Shown in pieces: positions 60,870 through 64,000 of a stretch of 64,000 nt of DNA (the first letter of the stretch is position 1; the number at the start of each line of letters is the position of its first letter). Origin of the DNA: Akkermansiaceae bacterium. Its GTDB lineage: Bacteria; Verrucomicrobiota; Verrucomicrobiia; Verrucomicrobiales; DEV007. A program made the position numbers and the translations under genes. The stretch is from the NCBI GenBank assembly GCA_024233005.1, contig JACKQE010000005.1, forward strand, positions 124,001 through 188,000. Reading direction: 5' to 3'. Under the pieces are notes generated by a model. The model was not told the origin of the DNA and ran no database searches. It saw only the letters and a program-made list of their open reading frames with translations.

Positions 60870-63797
60870 TCAGATTGGATCGATGGTCGGTTCCGGTGGG
60901 GCGGGGGATGATCCCAATCTGGCGACCAGTTGATGCAGCTCCCACTGGATTTGGCCGATTTCGCAGGCAAGGGCTTCCAATGGCTCGGCCGCTTCCTGCA
61001 AGTGTTCGTTGCGCGCCAACTCATCCAGCGTGTTTGTCAGAACAGAGGCCCTTCGGGCGGCAAAATTGCCAATCAGGCCCCTCAATGAGTGCATGGTCTG
61101 GTAAAACGCTTTGGCATCCAGGGACTCCAAAGCCGCCCGCGCTGTGGTGAGGTGGATCTCGCTTTCTTCAACAAACAGATCGACGACGACGGGAATCAGC
61201 TCCGGAGATCCCACCATTTGCAGGAATTCGGATTCATCGAAGGCAGGAAAGATCCGTTTTGCTGCGCCCGCAGAAACCCGATCTGCGGGTAACTTCGCGG
61301 TGGTTGGTTTGGGGGCGTATTTCTCCAGCGTGGCCAACAGTTCGGCTGCCCGGAACGGCTTGGCCACATAGTCATCCATCCCCGCGGCCAGACATTCCTC
61401 TCTGTCTCCGCGCATGGCATTCGCGGTCATGGCGATGACAATCAGATGGCCGCCGTGTAATGCCTCCCATTTTCGGATGGCCGCGGTCGCTTCATGACCG
61501 TTCATCTCCGGCATGTGGATGTCCATGAGGACGGCGTCAAAGTCCCGTCGCCGGATCATGGCCAGTGCTTCCTGTCCATTTTCCACAAGAGTGACCTCGT
61601 GGCCGCGGTTTTTGAGCAGACTCGCGGCCACCATTTGGTTGACCCGTCCATCCTCGGCGATCAGCACTTTCATGGGGGGAACCTGCTGGGGCCGGGAGCG
61701 GATGGGGGGAGATGCCGGGCTGGGATCCCGGCAAGCGTTGCCGAAAACCTTGGTGATGGCATCAAGGAGGTCGGAAGGCTTGGCGGGTTTTGTGATCCTT
61801 CGCACGATGAGGCCCCGTTCGAGATGGTCTTCCATCTCCGGCAACGCGCCGGCGGGCGACAGCAGAATGATCGGAGGAGTTTCAACCCCGAGCAGATTCC
61901 GGATCGCTTCGGCCGTTTTGAGTCCATCCATTCCCGGCATCAGGCAATCTGTCAGAATCAGATCGAAACGGCTTTCGTGGGAAGACCCGGTGATCTCTTC
62001 CAGGGCTTCGGCCCCACCCGCGGCGAGGGTGGGACGCATCTCCCAGCTCAAGAGCATTTCCTCCAAAATACTCAGATTGGTGGCATGATCATCGATGACG
62101 AGAACCCGGAGTCCGCACAGGCAGTCCAGGATTGGCATGGTGGCACTATCCTCTACTGCCTCGATGTCGGCCACGGCGGTGAAGTGAAAGGTGCTGCCCA
62201 CGCCCGGTGTGCTCTCGACCCAGAGTTTGCCGTTCATCAGGCTGACCAATTGTCCTGCGATGGAAAGCCCCAATCCGGTGCCTCCGAAGCGCCGGGTGGT
62301 CGAGGATTCGGCTTGGGTGAAGGATTCAAAAATCACCTCAACCTTGTCTGATGGAATCCCGATACCGGTGTCACTCACGAGGAAATGAAGACAAACCTGG
62401 TCAGGGGTCCTTGATTCCACCTTCACCGTCACCACGACTTCCCCTGTCTGGGTAAACTTGATCGCATTTCCCACCAAGTTGTTCAGTATCTGTTGCAGGC
62501 GCCCGGAATCTCCCCGCAAATAATCCGGCACCTCCGGTTCAATCCGGTAGGCCAACTCCAGTTGTTTGTCTGCCGCCCTCACCGAGAGGGCCTGCAGGGT
62601 GTCTCCCACCCTGTCGCGGAGGTGGAACGGATGCCGGTCCAAGGTCATCCTGCCGGCCTCGATTTTGGAGAAATCCAAAATGTCGTTGAGAATGGCAAGC
62701 AGGGAATCCGCCGAGTTTCTGACAATTGACAGATACTCCCGCTGGGTTGGGGTGAGCTTCGTGTCGCTGAGCAGCTCGGTCATTCCGATGATCCCGTTCA
62801 TCGGAGTCCGGATCTCATGGCTCATGTTGGCGAGGAATTCGCTTTTGGCGCGGGCCCCCGCTTCGGCGGTGCGCTTGGCGATGCGCAGATCGTCCTCTGC
62901 TTGGCGGCGCTCTGTGATATCCCAGTTCGTTCCGATCATGCGGAGCGGCCGTCCGGAGGCGTCCCGTTGCACGATTCCGTTCGCCTTGATGTAATGGATG
63001 CTATGGTCGGGCCAGACCACGCGGAACTCGGAGTCGAAATCGCATTCCCCGCGGAGAGCTCTTTGGATTTTTTCCCTCTCGCGTGGCAGATCCTCCGGAT
63101 GCAGTCCTTCCTCCCACGCCTCATAAGCTCCGGAGAAGGAGTCCTCCGTAATGCCATAGAGGCGGTACATTTGTTCGTCCCACACCAAGGTGTTGGCCAC
63201 GGTGTCGAAGTCCCAGATGCCGATGGCACCCGCCTGGGTTGCCAGGATAAGGCGATTGGAGATCAGGTTCAGCTTTTCTTCCGCAGCCTTGCGCTCCGTC
63301 ACATCGGTGATCGATCCGGCCATCCGGGTGGGGGCACCATCAGCGTTGCGCACCGCCAAACCGCGAGCCCGGAACCATCGGTAGGATCCATCCCGGTGCA
63401 TTAACCGGTATTCAACATCGTAGGGAGTCCCTTCAGCCAGATGGGCGTTGATGGCGGCGGTGGTTGCGGACACATCCTCCGGGTGCAGCTTCGAGGAAAA
63501 CTCCACAAAGAGGTTGGCCATTTCATGGTCCCGGTATCCCAGCAATTCCTTGAACCTTGGGGAATATTCGACAATGTCAGAGGACAAGTCCCAGTCCCAA
63601 ATGCCGTCGTTGCTGCCCCGCACCGCCAAAGCATAGCGCTCCTCGCTCGCTGCCAGGGCGCGGATGATTTCCTCGCCGGCCAAAGCAGGTGAACCTTCCC
63701 GAGGAGCACCAGGGAAGAGGGGGCCGGCAAAGTCTCTCTTCTCTGACCCGAACGGCTCCAGTCCGGAGGAGGTGGGATCGTCTGGTATTTCCGGCAT
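60870..63797 (-). CDS. Hybrid sensor histidine kinase with two receivers and Hpt
   Basis: A 975-residue cytosolic protein with no membrane helices. Two PAS/PAC domains (about 55-180 and 185-300; YALAVRGSNDGIWDWDLSSD, AGAIGIWDFDTVANTLVWDEQMYRLYG) precede HisKA with phosphoacceptor His in FLANMSHEIRTPMNGIIGM near 325. HATPase_c, receiver 1 (Asp in LILTDCLMPGMDG near 617), receiver 2 (Asp in VLMDIHMPEMNGHEA near 755) and a C-terminal Hpt domain (His in TMHSLRGLIGN near 899) follow. The layout is that of complete BarA/ArcB-type phosphorelays. It follows the partial kinase gene by 20 bp, so the two are probably co-transcribed. Confidence 0.94.
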   Translation of the reverse strand: MPEIPDDPTSSGLEPFGSEKRDFAGPLFPGAPREGSPALAGEEIIRALAASEERYALAVRGSNDGIWDWDLSSDIVEYSPRFKELLGYRDHEMANLFVEFSSKLHPEDVSATTAAINAHLAEGTPYDVEYRLMHRDGSYRWFRARGLAVRNADGAPTRMAGSITDVTERKAAEEKLNLISNRLILATQAGAIGIWDFDTVANTLVWDEQMYRLYGITEDSFSGAYEAWEEGLHPEDLPREREKIQRALRGECDFDSEFRVVWPDHSIHYIKANGIVQRDASGRPLRMIGTNWDITERRQAEDDLRIAKRTAEAGARAKSEFLANMSHEIRTPMNGIIGMTELLSDTKLTPTQREYLSIVRNSADSLLAILNDILDFSKIEAGRMTLDRHPFHLRDRVGDTLQALSVRAADKQLELAYRIEPEVPDYLRGDSGRLQQILNNLVGNAIKFTQTGEVVVTVKVESRTPDQVCLHFLVSDTGIGIPSDKVEVIFESFTQAESSTTRRFGGTGLGLSIAGQLVSLMNGKLWVESTPGVGSTFHFTAVADIEAVEDSATMPILDCLCGLRVLVIDDHATNLSILEEMLLSWEMRPTLAAGGAEALEEITGSSHESRFDLILTDCLMPGMDGLKTAEAIRNLLGVETPPIILLSPAGALPEMEDHLERGLIVRRITKPAKPSDLLDAITKVFGNACRDPSPASPPIRSRPQQVPPMKVLIAEDGRVNQMVAASLLKNRGHEVTLVENGQEALAMIRRRDFDAVLMDIHMPEMNGHEATAAIRKWEALHGGHLIVIAMTANAMRGDREECLAAGMDDYVAKPFRAAELLATLEKYAPKPTTAKLPADRVSAGAAKRIFPAFDESEFLQMVGSPELIPVVVDLFVEESEIHLTTARAALESLDAKAFYQTMHSLRGLIGNFAARRASVLTNTLDELARNEHLQEAAEPLEALACEIGQIQWELHQLVARLGSSPAPPEPTIDPI

Positions 63798-63817
63798 GGA
63801 GTCGACCTGCCTTTCCG

Positions 63818-64000
63818 TTAAACATTGGTGCGAAGATTCCGGGCCGCGGCCACCGTCAAAGTCACCCGCAATCCACGACCATCCATCCGGTTGGCCACGG
63901 TGACGTGCCCCCCCTGAAGAGACATGAATTTGCGGACGAGGGTCAGCCCAAGCCCGAGGGCCGCTCCGGTCGGTTTGGTGGTGAAAAAGGGATCAAAAAT
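63818..64000 (-). CDS. Histidine kinase, C-terminal end only
   Basis: The minus strand is open from the window edge to the TAA at 63818. The protein ends FDPFFTTKPTGAALGLGLTLV, then QGGHVTVANRMDGRGLRVTL, the G2 box and last strands of a HATPase_c domain. The rest of the kinase lies beyond the window. The stop lies 20 bp before the start of the hybrid kinase, so both probably form one operon. Confidence 0.85.
   Translation of the reverse strand: MFDPFFTTKPTGAALGLGLTLVRKFMSLQGGHVTVANRMDGRGLRVTLTVAAARNLRTNV

Noticed and set aside
1..64000. CRISPR arrays, insertion sequences, rRNA genes, attachment-site repeats
   Set aside because: No regularly spaced repeats, transposase motifs, rRNA segments or paired att-like repeats were seen by eye. 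Only one tRNA was found.

Overview
The window is GC-rich bacterial chromosome. Its gene content points to the PVC group, most likely a Verrucomicrobiota: a Tat-exported DUF1501 protein, a ThuA-domain protein, two secreted PQQ-type beta-propellers with the W-x-x-(F/W)RG opening, a BNR sialidase, a membrane Ser/Thr kinase with RCC1 repeats, two long arylsulfatases and many hybrid sensor kinases. This taxonomic call is inferred from gene families, since no rRNA gene is present. One tRNA gene, tRNA-Val(CAC), is seen.

Layout. 1-6.5 kb: start of a TolC/NodT-type efflux lipoprotein (cut by the window edge), tRNA-Val, a membrane-anchored bL12-C-like mini-protein, a YdcF/ElyC-like DUF218 protein, an ilvB-ilvN-SDR operon and a ThuA protein. 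6.5-16.0 kb: a defence-type locus on the minus strand, in transcription order hsdR, an unassigned stretch, an XRE regulator, a SecB-like chaperone, hsdS, a small membrane/beta-barrel protein resembling the CBASS effector Cap15, an SDR, an hsdM 5' fragment, hsdM, and an intact gene with a PD-(D/E)xK-like QLK motif. Nearly every gene here except the last is broken by frameshifts, although the encoded motifs remain recognisable. 16.3-35.5 kb: mfd, an amidohydrolase, infA, DUF1501, DUF4139, GNAT, a PQQ propeller, an MFS/spermidine-synthase fusion, the kinase-RCC1 protein, a large disordered R/G-rich protein and a sialidase. 35.6-42.8 kb: two VWA membrane proteins, a DUF58 protein and a permease-like protein, which resembles a MoxR cluster without MoxR.

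42.9-48.4 kb is a compact phosphorelay cluster (MASE1/CHASE/PAS kinase, Rcp1-like regulator, REC-kinase, REC) with two ATGA overlaps. 48.4-51.3 kb holds coaD, a polyprenyl synthase and a second PQQ propeller. 51.5-60.8 kb is a LysR-divergent accessory cluster: DUF2092, a small Tyr/Gly-rich exported protein, two outer-membrane MetA-type transporters and two tandem arylsulfatases. A perfect 16-bp inverted repeat sits beside the LysR start. 60.8-64.0 kb carries a hybrid histidine kinase with Hpt and, upstream of it, the C-terminal end of another kinase.

The most unusual parts are the fragmented restriction/chaperone/effector locus (7.2-16.0 kb), including a duplicated hsdM 5' end, and the LysR/operator/sulfatase cluster.
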